Notes: generated from the letters alone by a model not told the origin. 64,000 bases of DNA from Tabrizicola sp. (GCA_025458105.1 JALOTD010000012.1:1-64000); one strand, 5' to 3'; positions 19,461-29,404 are shown, numbered from the stretch's first letter. Made by a program: numbers and translations.

Positions 19461-19519
19461 CAGTAAGTGCGGGCGAACAGTCGACACACCGAAGACGCCG
19501 CTGAATGAGGCCTGGTTGG

Positions 19520-20761
19520 TTACGGCCGCCATTCCATGTTGCGGCGCAGTTCAAGAAAGACAGTGTTTGAAGTTGCTTTGCCGCTGCCGTCCTCACTGCG
19601 GATGCGGTGGATCATCCCCGCGTCCAAGGTCCACTCATTGGGCAGGCTGTGGCTATAGGTTGCCGAAAGTGCCGCATTCCAAGTGGCTTCGCTGGTATCT
19701 GTTGCATCGGCTCCGCTCGCGTTCAATCCAAATTCTATGGACGACAGCCGAGTAAGCTCGTGGCTCAGCCCGAAACGGGCGGCGGTAACGACCGTTTCCT
19801 GATCATCGTCACCGGCGGACACATCATGGCGCAAGCCTACGCTAACGGTTCCCCTCGATAGCTCCTTTTGCCAGTCAAGCTGACCGGTTGGAGTTAGGTC
19901 GCCAGTAACGCCCCTTGTTACACCCAGGCTAAGGGACAAGGAACTGTCCGGCAGCTCCCAGCTTCGCTCAAATGAAAGGCCGCTGCGCGTTCCATCTTCG
20001 GTAGCTTCAGCAAAGACTGTAGCCAAGACGTAACCAGCCCTTTGGTCGCGCCTGAAGCTGAAATCGGAACGCACTGTCTTGCGGGCCGCTTCGCCTGCCT
20101 CGGCATAGCGCGACCAGCGCAGGCCTGTCGACACTTCGGTTGCCGGGTCGACACGAAAACGTAAGGACGCGCCCAGGTTGCTCCGGCGGCTATCTGACTC
20201 CGAGGTTGTGCCTGTATATGTCGTTTCGGTCACGCTTCCGCTTAGGTTGCCACCCCAAGGGCCGGCTTCTCCGAAGGCAAAGCTTACAGTGCCGCCTTTC
20301 TGACGCTGCGTGCCATCTCCAGTGACATCGCCGACGATATCGCCAGTATCGGGATCAAGGATCAGAGTTCGCAGACTGTCGAGATCATTTTCTCGCAGAA
20401 ATGCAGAAAGTTCGACTGCAGAGGTTGCTGCGATCCGCTTGAGGGACAAGTTCAGATTGGGGTCAACCAGCCCGTCAGGAGTATCATCGTCATTGTCCTT
20501 CGCCACGGTTCCGGCCACCGAAAACGATATTGCGCTCCGTCGGGTGGTGTCGGTTAGGCCGAAACTAAGACGAGAAGATGCGCGGGTCTGATCCGGCTCG
20601 GCCGGAACGGTCAATCCGGGATTTCTGACGTTCTCGAGCCGGGATGATATCCCGAAAGTCAGACGAAGCCCTCCCTCATCCTGCGCGGCAAGGGGCACTG
20701 CAACCACGGCCATCAGCCCCAGCCCCATTGCACATTCAGCGATTCGCACCTGTTTTCTCAT
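19520..20761 (-). CDS. Outer-membrane beta-barrel protein of EPS secretion locus
   Basis: 413 residues with a signal peptide (MAVVAVPLAAQ cleavage region). The mature part is a series of alternating amphipathic strands, such as GGLRLTFGISSRLENV, TVSFAFGEAGPWGGNLSGSVTETTY and WTLDAGMIHRIR, and ends in an aromatic-containing terminal strand (TVFLELRRNMEWRP). It resembles the outer-membrane proteins found next to Wza/Wzz-type genes in EPS clusters of exosortase-type loci. A role as EPS porin or secretin partner is inferred. It lies 50 bp upstream-to-downstream after the Wza-like gene, in the same direction and probably the same transcript. Confidence 0.65.
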   Translation of the reverse strand: MRKQVRIAECAMGLGLMAVVAVPLAAQDEGGLRLTFGISSRLENVRNPGLTVPAEPDQTRASSRLSFGLTDTTRRSAISFSVAGTVAKDNDDDTPDGLVDPNLNLSLKRIAATSAVELSAFLRENDLDSLRTLILDPDTGDIVGDVTGDGTQRQKGGTVSFAFGEAGPWGGNLSGSVTETTYTGTTSESDSRRSNLGASLRFRVDPATEVSTGLRWSRYAEAGEAARKTVRSDFSFRRDQRAGYVLATVFAEATEDGTRSGLSFERSWELPDSSLSLSLGVTRGVTGDLTPTGQLDWQKELSRGTVSVGLRHDVSAGDDDQETVVTAARFGLSHELTRLSSIEFGLNASGADATDTSEATWNAALSATYSHSLPNEWTLDAGMIHRIRSEDGSGKATSNTVFLELRRNMEWRP

Positions 20762-20810
20762 GCCCGCCTGGTGCCCTTTGGCACTGAGGGCCCGTCTTGG
20801 GCCAAGTCAG

Positions 20811-21431
20811 TTACTCGAACAGCTTTCTTTGTGGAACGACGATCACATCCCCATCCTGAACGATAGTCGCGCCTGCAGCGCTTGTTCCTTGTTCGATCGC
20901 ATCATAGCTAAGCGTCGTGATCTTTCCGTCCCGATGAAGTTGAACGCGTTTGGTCGCAGCGAATGGCGAAAATCCACCCATCTGGGCAAAGACTTGAAGC
21001 AATGTGGTCCCACGTTTGACCTCAAGCTTTCCAGGGTTCGCCGCTTCACCCATGACAAAAACTTCAATCAGAGCAGCAGCCTTCGTCCCATTTCCGCCCA
21101 AGGCCCGAGGTGGCGCAACTTGCTCCAAAGCAACAAAGACACTGGGCGTTGCGGCGAAATTCCCGCTGATCCGTGAGGCTAGGTCACTTTGCAGTTGCGC
21201 CAACGTACGGCCAGCCGCTGGGACACCGCCCGCAAGAGGGAAAGAAATGCTCCCGTCGGGGGACACCAGCGCTGTGCGGTTGAGACTTGGATCCTCCAGA
21301 ACCTCAATCCTCAGCACGTCACCAGGCCGGATCTTGTAGCCCTCCTGCGCAGAGATTTCCGACGTCATCGCCGACACGGCGACCACTGCGCAAATGACCA
21401 TCGCACAAAGGCTGCGAACCAACCGAATCAT
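20811..21431 (-). CDS. Wza/ExoF-like polysaccharide export lipoprotein-type protein
   Basis: 206 residues from the ATG at 21431 (MIRLVRSLCAMVICAVVAVS), with AGAGGAG upstream; an earlier ATG at 21458 lacks this. A signal peptide precedes the Poly_export domain: GYKIRPGDVLRIEVLEDPSLNRTALVSPDGSISFPLAGGVPAAGRT. A SLBB-like C-terminal part follows (VFVMGEAANPGKLEVKRGTTLLQVFAQMGG). The family forms the periplasmic/outer-membrane channel for polysaccharide. No lipobox Cys is obvious. It is flanked by the barrel protein and the sugar transferase on the same strand. Confidence 0.88.
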   Translation of the reverse strand: MIRLVRSLCAMVICAVVAVSAMTSEISAQEGYKIRPGDVLRIEVLEDPSLNRTALVSPDGSISFPLAGGVPAAGRTLAQLQSDLASRISGNFAATPSVFVALEQVAPPRALGGNGTKAAALIEVFVMGEAANPGKLEVKRGTTLLQVFAQMGGFSPFAATKRVQLHRDGKITTLSYDAIEQGTSAAGATIVQDGDVIVVPQRKLFE

Positions 21432-21688
21432 CCCTCGTCTCCTCTGAGCAGCGACCAACCGACGTCAAAAGGCTGGTCCAGCCGCTGTTTCCGTATTTCT
21501 AGCGGCCCTGAGCGTGCGTCGGAAGTCTATTCCCGCACAAGGCCCCTGGTCGCAGCCAAAAGTGGCTTAAGCGCACCTGTTTCTGCACCTGCGCTACTTT
21601 CCAAAGGGCTCAGCGACCCGCAAGTGAAGCGACACTGCTAGAATAGGGCTTTGAGATTCGTTGCAGTGAACGAGGAAGCAGAAAGACG

Positions 21689-22378
21689 TCAGCACCCTGT
21701 TCCGCGCGTGACAACCCGGACAGTGGCAGCAAGCAGCCGAAAATCAGTCGCCAGGGAAACCGTCCGCCAATACTCAAAGTCGTAGCTTGCACGCTCGGCA
21801 AACCCAGATTCATTACGGGCCGAGACTTGCCACAGGCCAGTAATTCCTGGCCGCAATGCGTAGTAGGCCTCGCCCGGATACAGTGCCTTCTGCGACACCA
21901 TCATTGGCCGCGGTCCGACGAGGCTCATATCGCCGAGCAAGACGTTCCAAAGCTGGGGCAGCTCGTCAAGCGAAGTGCGACGCAAAAGTCTGCCCAGATA
22001 GGTGATGCGCGGGTCGTGACGCAGCTTCTGACAATGGTCCCATTCGGCGCGCGCCAAGGGGTTTGCGGACAAGAAAGCGGCAAGCTTTTCGTCAGCATCA
22101 ACATCCATTGTGCGAAGCTTCCAAATTCGGTAGGTTCGACCGCCTTTGCCCACGCGCTCCTGACTGTAAAAGGGTTTTCCTCCATCCAACGCAACCAGGA
22201 AGGCAAGCACAAGAACCAGCGGCACGACGAAGGGCGCGGCGGCAATAACCAACAGCACATCTAGCGCAGGTTTAACAACCTCCAGGTAGAGCCCGCCACG
22301 ATCTCCGACGAGCCGGGACACGGCCTTGGCGGAAACGGTGCGGTGAGGCTGGTCGCGGAGTCTCTGAGGAACTGTCAT
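21689..22378 (-). CDS. Initiating sugar transferase (undecaprenyl-phosphate sugar phosphotransferase)
   Basis: 229 residues, short ExoY-like form. One membrane segment (DVLLVIAAAPFVVPLVLVLAFL) is followed by the PF02397 catalytic domain: PFYSQERVGKGGRTYRIWKLRTM, RRTSLDELPQLWNVLLGDMSLVGPRP and YALRPGITGLWQVSARNE. It transfers the first sugar phosphate to undecaprenyl phosphate and so starts assembly of the EPS repeat. It heads the minus-strand group (sugar transferase, exporter, barrel), divergent from the ATPase/Wzz/kinase group. Confidence 0.92.
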   Translation of the reverse strand: MTVPQRLRDQPHRTVSAKAVSRLVGDRGGLYLEVVKPALDVLLVIAAAPFVVPLVLVLAFLVALDGGKPFYSQERVGKGGRTYRIWKLRTMDVDADEKLAAFLSANPLARAEWDHCQKLRHDPRITYLGRLLRRTSLDELPQLWNVLLGDMSLVGPRPMMVSQKALYPGEAYYALRPGITGLWQVSARNESGFAERASYDFEYWRTVSLATDFRLLAATVRVVTRGTGC

Positions 22379-22820
22379 TTCAATTTTCGCTCAACTGTCA
22401 GGCAGTTACAGGTCCGATCCTGGGCCGATCACGCAGCTACCCGCCCTCAAGAAGGGGGCAGGTCCAATGTGTACTTCATCTTTGCTTTAGTTTTTTGGCA
22501 TTAACCCGACATTAACATCTGGACGCCCCGGAAGCCAACAAAATCGAGGGGCGCGCATGACGAATCCCGCTGGCACGTCATAAACCACGTCAAAGACATA
22601 GACAATCTCTTTGAGTGGCAAGATTGTTTCCTGTCCCGGCATCTGTTGCCGAAGGGAGTCGCACTTGATTCTGCATCTTTAAATAAGCAAGGGCATCCGA
22701 CTTAGCAATCTTGGGTTGTATTCCGTCCCCGACTTATCGCCGGAACGCAAAAACAGATTCGTTCTCAGATTGCGAGACTCCCTGTGCAGAAGAGGTCCTT
22801 ATCTGCTACATCCCCACCCC
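22379..22820. promoter_or_regulatory. Divergent 442-bp intergenic region between the two EPS assembly operons
   Basis: Lies between the divergent sugar-transferase and ATPase genes, so it should hold promoters for both. It is AT-richer than its surroundings, with the direct repeat ATTAAC at about 22500-22517. I see no confident sigma-70 pair or riboswitch-like structure. Confidence 0.4.
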
Positions 22821-23705
22821 ATGGAAAGTACGCTTGACATCTACACGGCGCACTTCGGTCTGTCCGAGCGGCCATTTTCACTGTTGCCCGACCCAGATTT
22901 TCTGTACTGGTCGGCGCAGCACCAGCGCGCCTTTGCAATGTTGGAGTACGGCATCCTGACCCGCGCGCCGATTACCGTGATCACCGGCGATGTCGGGGCT
23001 GGCAAGACCACCCTCTTGCAGCACCTGTTGCGCAAGGTTGGCCCTGAAGTGCGCATTGGGCTGGTCTCGAACGCGCACGGAAATCGGGGCGAGCTTCTGC
23101 GCTGGGTCCTCATGGCTCTTGGAGAGCCCGCCCCGGCTGCGGTGGGCTATGTAGACCTCTTCGCACAGTTCCAAGCTTTTCTGATTGCAGAGTACGCAGC
23201 AGGGCGCCGCGTGATCCTGATCTTCGACGAAGCGCAAAACCTTAGCCTTGAAAGCCTTGAAGAGCTTCGGATGTTCACCAACATCAACTCGGGAAAGGAT
23301 GAACTGCTGCAAGTTGTACTCGTCGGCCAGCCCGAGTTGCGAGCCATGATCCTACGGCCCGATCTGACGCAGTTTGCGCAGCGGGTGGCGTCCAGCTTCC
23401 ATTTGACGGCGATGGATATTGAGACGCTTAGGCACTACATTCGTCATCGGCTTGCCGTGGCTGGAGCCGACTACGAAGTCTTCAGCCCACTCGTGATGCC
23501 CATGATTCATGAGGCAACCCAGGGGGTTCCGCGGCTAGTGAACCAGCTTTGTGATTTGGCGATGGTCTACGCATACTCCAAAGGAAAACGACGGGTGCTG
23601 CAGACGACGCTGCAGCAAGTCCTTGATGATGGCGTGTTTTTCGGAGGAGGAGCGCTTGGCATCAGACCGTCGCCTCAACCATACGACCTGAACAAGGCCT
23701 ACTGA
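22821..23705 (+). CDS. ExeA/XrtA-associated-type AAA ATPase
   Basis: 294 residues from the ATG at 22821 (MESTLDIYTAHFGLSERPFSLLPDPDFLY), the canonical N terminus of the family. Walker A GDVGAGKTTLL (about residue 57), Walker B RRVILIFDEAQN and an ExeA-like C-terminal segment (HEATQGVPRLVNQLCDLAMVYAYSKGKR). Homologues sit in EPS loci of the exosortase type beside Wzz- and CpsD-like proteins and probably energise or regulate EPS assembly. It is followed by the Wzz-like gene after 4 bp, so it is the first gene of a three-gene unit. Confidence 0.85.
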   Translation: MESTLDIYTAHFGLSERPFSLLPDPDFLYWSAQHQRAFAMLEYGILTRAPITVITGDVGAGKTTLLQHLLRKVGPEVRIGLVSNAHGNRGELLRWVLMALGEPAPAAVGYVDLFAQFQAFLIAEYAAGRRVILIFDEAQNLSLESLEELRMFTNINSGKDELLQVVLVGQPELRAMILRPDLTQFAQRVASSFHLTAMDIETLRHYIRHRLAVAGADYEVFSPLVMPMIHEATQGVPRLVNQLCDLAMVYAYSKGKRRVLQTTLQQVLDDGVFFGGGALGIRPSPQPYDLNKAY

Positions 23706-23709
23706 AGTG

Positions 23710-25293
23710 ATGGACCTTAAGTTCTATTTATCTCGTTTTGTCCGGCGCTTGCCGTATTTTCTGCTTCTTGTGGTCATGGGCAGTACCCTGGGGGTGACGG
23801 TGGCGCGCATCCTGCCACCGGTCTATGTGGCTGAGGCCAGGCTGGTCGTCGAGAGCGAGCAAATTCCCGATGATCTGGCTGCTTCTACCGTTCGCACTGT
23901 TGCGACCGAGCAGCTACAGATCATCCAGCAACGCATCCTGACCCGAGATCGCCTTATCGATCTGGCCGAGCGGTTGCAGATTTATGCGCCAGCCCCGGGT
24001 GAGTCTGCGCCTGATCTGGAACGTGAAGAAATGGTACAGGATCTGCGCGAGCGGATCAGGATCGTCACCAGTGGTGACGGATTGTCTCAAGCGACCTTGG
24101 TATCCGTCACCTTCAAGGCGCGTACCGCTGAACTGTCTGCCGCTGTCACGAACGAAGTGGTGAACCTGATCCTTCAGGAAAACATAGCCATGCGGACCTC
24201 CGTCGCTGGTCAGACGCTAGAGTTCTTCAATCGGGAAGTAGGGCGGCTCGAACAGGAACTGGCGAAGCAGGCGGCCGAAATTCTGGACTTCAAGAACGCC
24301 AACAAGGATGCACTGCCAGACAGTCTAGATTTTCGCCGAGCTCAGCAGGCGGCAGCACAGGAGCGCTTGCTACAGCTGGACCGGGAAGCAGCAGTGCTTA
24401 AGGAACGCCGCACTCGCCTGATCCAGATTTACGAGCAGACCGGCCAGATCGTGGCCGAACCTACAACGAACCAGACCAACGAGGAACGGCAGCTTCAGGA
24501 GCTGCGCGAGGAAATGGCCCAAGCGCTTGCGGTGCTGTCTCCGGAAAATCCTCGGGTAAAGTTGTTGGCTACACAGATCGAGGCGCTTGAGAAGGCCATC
24601 GCAACTCAACTTCCGTTGGGTACATCGAGGCTGCAAGAAACCACCGATCTGTCGGTCTACGAGCTGCAGCTGGCCGATATCGATAGTCAACTTGATCTGA
24701 TTGCCTCACAGAGGACCCAGACCCAGATCGAACTTGACGCTCTGCGCTCCTCGATCGAGGCAACCCCAGCCAACGCTCTTGCCATCGACACGCTGGAACG
24801 CAACTACACGAACACTCGGGCTCAGTATGATCTGGCGGTTGCAAACCGCGCCCGCGCAGAAACCGGCGAAGTGATCGAAACTTTGGCGAAGGGGCAACGC
24901 ATCTCGATCGTCGAAGAAGCAATCCCGCCACTCAAACCTCAAAGCCCAAAGCGTAGGCTTATTGCTCTTGCCGGAGGGATGGGCGGCATCGCGCTGGGTC
25001 TTGGTTTCGTACTGCTTCTGGAGGTCATGAACTCATCGGTCAGGCGGCCGCAAGACTTAACCGCAAAGCTGGGCATCGCACCGTTTGCGACAATACCGGT
25101 CATGCGGACTACGGGCCAGGTCGCCAAGCATAGGGCAATCGTGATCGCGTCATTTGTGCTGGCTGCCTTGGCGATTTCCATGGGTCTCTGGGCGATTGAC
25201 ACCTACTATCAGCCGCTAGACCAACTCCTCAATCAATTACTCGGACGACTAGGCCTAGCCTATTCGGTTGTTCATCTGACCTCTGGGGCGTGA
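23710..25293 (+). CDS. Wzz/GNVR-type polysaccharide chain-length determinant
   Basis: 527 residues. The ATG at 23710 is preferred over the GTG at 23707. An N-terminal membrane helix (LPYFLLLVVMGSTLGVTVA) is followed by the Wzz domain (PPVYVAEARLVVESEQIP), a long coiled-coil periplasmic region (residues about 170-330, heptad-rich, with LQELREEMAQALAVLSPENPRVK), the GNVR-like linker and a C-terminal helix (LIALAGGMGGIALGLGFVLLLEVMN). A further hydrophobic segment lies near the end. It sets EPS chain length together with the kinase encoded next. No kinase domain is fused. Confidence 0.9.
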   Translation: MDLKFYLSRFVRRLPYFLLLVVMGSTLGVTVARILPPVYVAEARLVVESEQIPDDLAASTVRTVATEQLQIIQQRILTRDRLIDLAERLQIYAPAPGESAPDLEREEMVQDLRERIRIVTSGDGLSQATLVSVTFKARTAELSAAVTNEVVNLILQENIAMRTSVAGQTLEFFNREVGRLEQELAKQAAEILDFKNANKDALPDSLDFRRAQQAAAQERLLQLDREAAVLKERRTRLIQIYEQTGQIVAEPTTNQTNEERQLQELREEMAQALAVLSPENPRVKLLATQIEALEKAIATQLPLGTSRLQETTDLSVYELQLADIDSQLDLIASQRTQTQIELDALRSSIEATPANALAIDTLERNYTNTRAQYDLAVANRARAETGEVIETLAKGQRISIVEEAIPPLKPQSPKRRLIALAGGMGGIALGLGFVLLLEVMNSSVRRPQDLTAKLGIAPFATIPVMRTTGQVAKHRAIVIASFVLAALAISMGLWAIDTYYQPLDQLLNQLLGRLGLAYSVVHLTSGA

Positions 25294-25305
25294 TAGGAGA
25301 GTAAG

Positions 25306-26205
25306 ATGGAGAAGATTCAGTCTGCCATCGCAAAAGCACGTGCTGATCGGGCAGCCACGCGTCTGCACGATGACGTGCCAGCCGTGGAAACGCCAGTTCC
25401 AAAGCCGTCATATGGTCCCCCTGTACAGCATTCGACAAGGGTCGCATCGCGCATATTGACGACTTACCCAGATCAAGCCGTGGCTGCTGCGCTGACGGTG
25501 CGGTGGCGAGAGTTTCCGATCTTTGAGCCAGTGAAGGCGCACATGGCGCGGAACCATGTGGTAACGTTCACTGGCGCGCCAGACTCGGTCCATTTTGACG
25601 TGATGCGCACGCGGCTTTTGCAGCTGATGCGCGCAAACGGTTGGCGACGCGTAGCGATCACCTCACCTGGACCTTCCTGTGGAAAATCGACGCTGGCGCT
25701 CAATCTGGCCTTTTCATTCGGCAGACAGCCCAACTTGCGTACGCTTCTGCTTGAATTGGACCTGAGGCGCCCCTCACTGGCCCGGCTGCTTGGGTTGCGC
25801 AAACAGCACCATTTCTCTCGGGTGCTCGATGGCTCAGAGCAACTGCATGACAACGCCGTCCGTATCGGGACGAATCTGGCCATCGCGACACAGTCTGGCG
25901 CAGAGCCGCAGTCTGCAGAAATGTTGCACAGTCCAGCTGCGGGCACAACGCTGGATGCAATCGAAGCCAGCTATGACCCTGCGATCATGCTTTGCGACCT
26001 GCCGCCGGTCTTTGCCAGTGATGATGCGATGGCCATTATGGGCCATATGGACGCAGCGCTCATCGTTGCGGGCGCGGAAATGACCACCATCAGGGAAATC
26101 GACCGCTGCGAACGCGAAGTTGCTGATCAAACCAACGTTATCGGCGTCGTTCTGAACAAGAGCCGTTACCAAGAAAAAGACTTTGGCTATGACTATGGCG
26201 GTTGA
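25306..26205 (+). CDS. CpsD/CapB-like tyrosine autokinase
   Basis: 299 residues. P-loop ATPase of the BY-kinase/ParA type: Walker A SPGPSCGKSTLALN, Walker A' LLLELDLRRPSLARLL and a Walker B-like ILCDLPPV segment (here IMLCDLPPVFASDD). The C-terminal tail YQEKDFGYDYGG holds three tyrosines that could be the autophosphorylation cluster, shorter than in many homologues. It normally acts with the Wzz-like protein in the inner membrane to cycle EPS polymerisation. It starts 13 bp after the Wzz-like stop, preceded by TAGGAGAG. Confidence 0.88.
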   Translation: MEKIQSAIAKARADRAATRLHDDVPAVETPVPKPSYGPPVQHSTRVASRILTTYPDQAVAAALTVRWREFPIFEPVKAHMARNHVVTFTGAPDSVHFDVMRTRLLQLMRANGWRRVAITSPGPSCGKSTLALNLAFSFGRQPNLRTLLLELDLRRPSLARLLGLRKQHHFSRVLDGSEQLHDNAVRIGTNLAIATQSGAEPQSAEMLHSPAAGTTLDAIEASYDPAIMLCDLPPVFASDDAMAIMGHMDAALIVAGAEMTTIREIDRCEREVADQTNVIGVVLNKSRYQEKDFGYDYGG

Positions 26206-26357
26206 ACTCTGATTGGCACCTTAGCTGCGACGGAAAGGGATCTTCAGTTTGAGTGGTTAAGGAGGTTTTGACCACAACCAAACCGGTACAGTCTGTGGAA
26301 GACTTCGCCTTGAAGAAATCCGGCGGCATCACGACCGGCCAAGCTTCTTGATACGCA

Positions 26358-27314
26358 TCAATACCCGGCTAACCAATCGCGCCGATGCCTCCAGACATCT
26401 GCCCAATACGCTGCTCTGGCTCGCTTCTCTTCGCTCGAGGCCCACGCGAAGGGTCGCGATGCAGCAAAACGAACTGCCCCCCAAAGCCACATCAACCCGA
26501 CCCCGAACGGTACCTGCCAAGCGGGCCAGTGATCCCGAATCAGGGTCATGCGTGCCTTTGCGACCATCTGACGCTTTCGAGCAAGATTGCTACTTGAGGC
26601 GCCTTCCAGATGAACAATTTCAGCCTCGGGCGTGACCATTGGCTGAAAGCCCATCCGATGCGCGCGTAAGCACAAATCTGCCTCTTCGCCGTACATAAAG
26701 TACCGCAGGTCGAACCCTCCAAGTCTTGCCCAAATTTCGCGGCGGACAAGGAAGAAACAGCCCGAAACAATGTCCACTCGGCGTACGGTATCACGACCCC
26801 ACCCACCCATCGCCTCGGTGTTGAAGATGCTTGACCGCGGAAAGGCCGCCGTAAGTCCCACGGACATACAGAAAGCACTCCAGAGTGTGATGCGCTGCCA
26901 ACAGGATGCTAAGTTTAGACTTCCATCGGAAAAAACTGTGCGCCCACCCCAAATTCCGGCCTGCGGCTGCGCTTGTGCAAACTCTACAAGATTGTCCACT
27001 GCGCCAGGGTGGCATTCCGTATCAGGATTCAGCAGCAACAGGAATTCCGTCGTCGCGCAGGCAGCAACCATATTGTTCGCACGTGCAAAACCCAAGTTCT
27101 CGACCGAGCGAACTAGTTCGACCTGTGGAAAGTCCTGCGCCACTGCATCTGCCGACCCGTCGTTCGAAGCATTGTCGAACACGACCACTTTGAACTGCGT
27201 CACAAGGGTTGTTGAAAACAGGGTGCGTAACGCTGCCAGCGTCAGATCACGCGTGTTGTAGCTTACAATGATTACGGTAAGCTGTGGCTCAGCTAACTGA
27301 ACAGGCTTAGACAT
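26358..27314 (-). CDS. GT2-family glycosyltransferase (rhamnosyltransferase-like)
   Basis: 318 residues from MSKPVQLAEPQLTVIIVSYN (ATG at 27314; frame open to 27335). GT-A motifs: VIIVSYNTRDLTLAAL, FDNASNDGSADAV, the DxD-like region LLLLNPDTECHPGAVDNLV, and the acceptor-side segment YFMYGEEADLCLRAHRMG. A C-terminal hydrophobic stretch (FGVGLMWLWGAVRF) may tether it to the membrane. It transfers a sugar to the lipid-linked EPS repeat; donor and acceptor are unknown. It is convergent with the kinase gene. Confidence 0.88.
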   Translation of the reverse strand: MSKPVQLAEPQLTVIIVSYNTRDLTLAALRTLFSTTLVTQFKVVVFDNASNDGSADAVAQDFPQVELVRSVENLGFARANNMVAACATTEFLLLLNPDTECHPGAVDNLVEFAQAQPQAGIWGGRTVFSDGSLNLASCWQRITLWSAFCMSVGLTAAFPRSSIFNTEAMGGWGRDTVRRVDIVSGCFFLVRREIWARLGGFDLRYFMYGEEADLCLRAHRMGFQPMVTPEAEIVHLEGASSSNLARKRQMVAKARMTLIRDHWPAWQVPFGVGLMWLWGAVRFAASRPFAWASSEEKRARAAYWADVWRHRRDWLAGY

Positions 27315-27683
27315 CTGACTACCTCTGCAAGACAACTGGCTTGACGCTCTGCCAAGTGAAGGTGGCTTGAAGACTCAGCCCATCCAAGAGGCGCACAGCT
27401 ACAAAAAACCAGAAGTGGGGCCTTAAGATACATGCCATCATACCTTTACCACACCAAACTGCCTGTGGACAATCGACAAGCTCCAGTTGCGCCTATAGCC
27501 ACTCGTGATGAGATGTAGCAGCTGTCCCTCCAGTAACGGAATTGAAGAGTTACCAAGGGTCGAACGACGAACGGTTTCAGCTGTGATTGCATCAGTCGAC
27601 TTTCGCCACCCAGTTGCAAGAAACTCCGCCGACAGCCTCGCTATTTTTGGCCCGGACAGACGCTGATTCTCCATCGATGTAGA

Positions 27684-28073
27684 TTAAAAGGCATACTTGT
27701 CAGTTCTGCAAATGCAACCGGACTTGAAACCTTGGAAAAGCACACGTAACCCCAGCCGCCGATAGTCGCTTACATCCGAGGCTTCGCGGCTGCTGATGTC
27801 AGATGCCCGGCACAAATCCTTGAGAGGTCCATAAGCCAAACGTTTGCCAGAATCGTTCCGCAATGAGAAGAAGAGATTGCGACGGACGAGCAGGAAGCTT
27901 GAAGTGTCGAAACCGGTTATATGGGCAATAGTAGGGTACAGAAGCAACGCGCTTGCGCTGTGAGGCGTACTTAAACCACCATCCATACTGCCGCTCATCT
28001 TTTGGAGTGCTGGCTGAAGGCTGCATTTCAATAGAATCGATTTTCTTCTGATCCTGGGACGCCCGAAGTACAA
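27684..28073 (-). pseudogene. Possible remnant of a GT2 glycosyltransferase
   Basis: The frame reads ITGFDTSSFLLVRRNLFFSL and later ASDVSDYRRLGLRVLF, which loosely match the GT2 pattern of G-x-x-x-VRR followed by EDVDLxxRLRxxGYRVLF. The N-terminal nucleotide-sugar domain is missing, and no good start site is present. This is a hand comparison; the fragment may be coincidental. Confidence 0.25.
27982..27999 (+). repeat. Short dispersed repeat, copy 1 (copy 2 at 28821-28838)
   Basis: TCCATACTGCCGCTCATC here and TCCACACTGCCGCTCATC at 28821-28838 match at 17 of 18 bases in the same orientation, 839 bp apart. It may be a trace of a duplicated or mobile sequence in this gene-poor stretch. Confidence 0.5.
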
Positions 28074-29404
28074 TTAGGAAGAACAGGGCTCGATGATGCA
28101 GTCAGCTAATCCGATTTAGTTTCTCTTGCTTTCTATTTTTTTCAGTTTCTTCGGTATTTATTTCGATATTTTTTGGAAAGGAAAAGGCAGAGATTTAAGG
28201 TTTTCGGTTTGTGATATCTCCAGAAGGCAGACTTGTTTTCAGTTTGGCAGAAGATTGTCGCCTTTGCTTTACCAAGGATCAATCTAGCTCTCCTGATACG
28301 ATGCAGGCTCTTCTCTTGAATTGAAAAGACGACATGGCGCTGTTCTGCATCGAAGCGTAAAGAACCGCTTCATAGCTCAGCAGTATTATTGATCGCATTT
28401 TCACTACGTCGAACGATCTTCTTTGTCCTCATACCCTCATTTTAGACTGGAGGATGAGCGTGGAGTTCCGAAAAAGATCAAAACAAAATATCCGAGAATG
28501 CACCCCACGCGGATTGCCGCGCCCTTGCCGCTCCACCTATGGTCACTTTGTTCGTTTGCCGATATGGGTTCTTCCGGTCCGCGTCCAGACTTTGCAACCA
28601 TTTGGCCTGACGAGAGGGCAACATTTTACTGCATTCTGCTGCCTGTCGAATTGACAGACTTTGGCCAGGTCGGCCTTCTGAAACGTTGTGCAACCCCCAA
28701 TACATGGGCGAGCGTTTGTGCTGCGACCCGCACAGACAGAACACAAAGGTCGCAGACTGCGCAGTTCTGTAGCTTGACCTCGATTGCTCTGGCTTTCGCC
28801 AAGTGCCTGTCAGAATTTGGTCCACACTGCCGCTCATCCCCAGATGTTAAAGGGGCGAACAAACTCGTGCTTTTACCCTCAGCGGCCTGCGCGGCCTGTT
28901 GCGCGTCATGTGAACTGGAATGCCAACAAAGCGGCGAACCACGCTTGGCCAAGAGCTTAGATGTCGCTGGACATCGTGGCTTTTGGGCATCCGTAAGGTC
29001 TAAGCCTGAGACGCAAGTTATCTATTTCGGTCGAATGAGCAGGAAATCCTGCTGGTAAGGCCGAGGTGACGAACGGTAGCTAGTCGCTTGCCGGAAAGAG
29101 AATCAGCATTCTTGCTTTGCACCGACAGTATGGGGCCATTTTGTCGGCGACTATCTAGGCCGCCCGGTCTGGAGGACAGTTTGCAAGAAGAACTCCGATC
29201 TGCACAGCTTTTCGGCTACCTGAGGCCGCAATCGACCCTAGGTAGAAATCGAAATCAATACTTTCAACTTTTGGATGCACGATGCGGCAGCGCAGACGAC
29301 GCCTAGCAACAATCTTGAACGTCTGAGAGTTAAACTGGGCCCCAAAACACCATCTTGACCCGCTATGGATCAAGTGTGATGAGACTGGAGGATAACCGCC
29401 AATT

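Larger units (their letters stand above)
27315..29404. other. Gene-poor, AT-rich 2-kb region upstream of the megasynthase
   Basis: No intact gene is supported. The stretch 28081-28440 is strongly AT-rich compared with its surroundings (runs such as CTATTTTTTTCAG). Fragments of possible former genes occur at 27684-28073. Cys-rich open frames at 28423-29058 have no family resemblance. It must contain the promoter of the NRPS-PKS gene, which I cannot place. Confidence 0.6.

Noticed and set aside
28423-29058. Cys-rich 211-codon open frame considered as a gene
   Set aside because: No ribosome binding site, unusual composition and overlapping frames on the other strand of similar length. No family resemblance.
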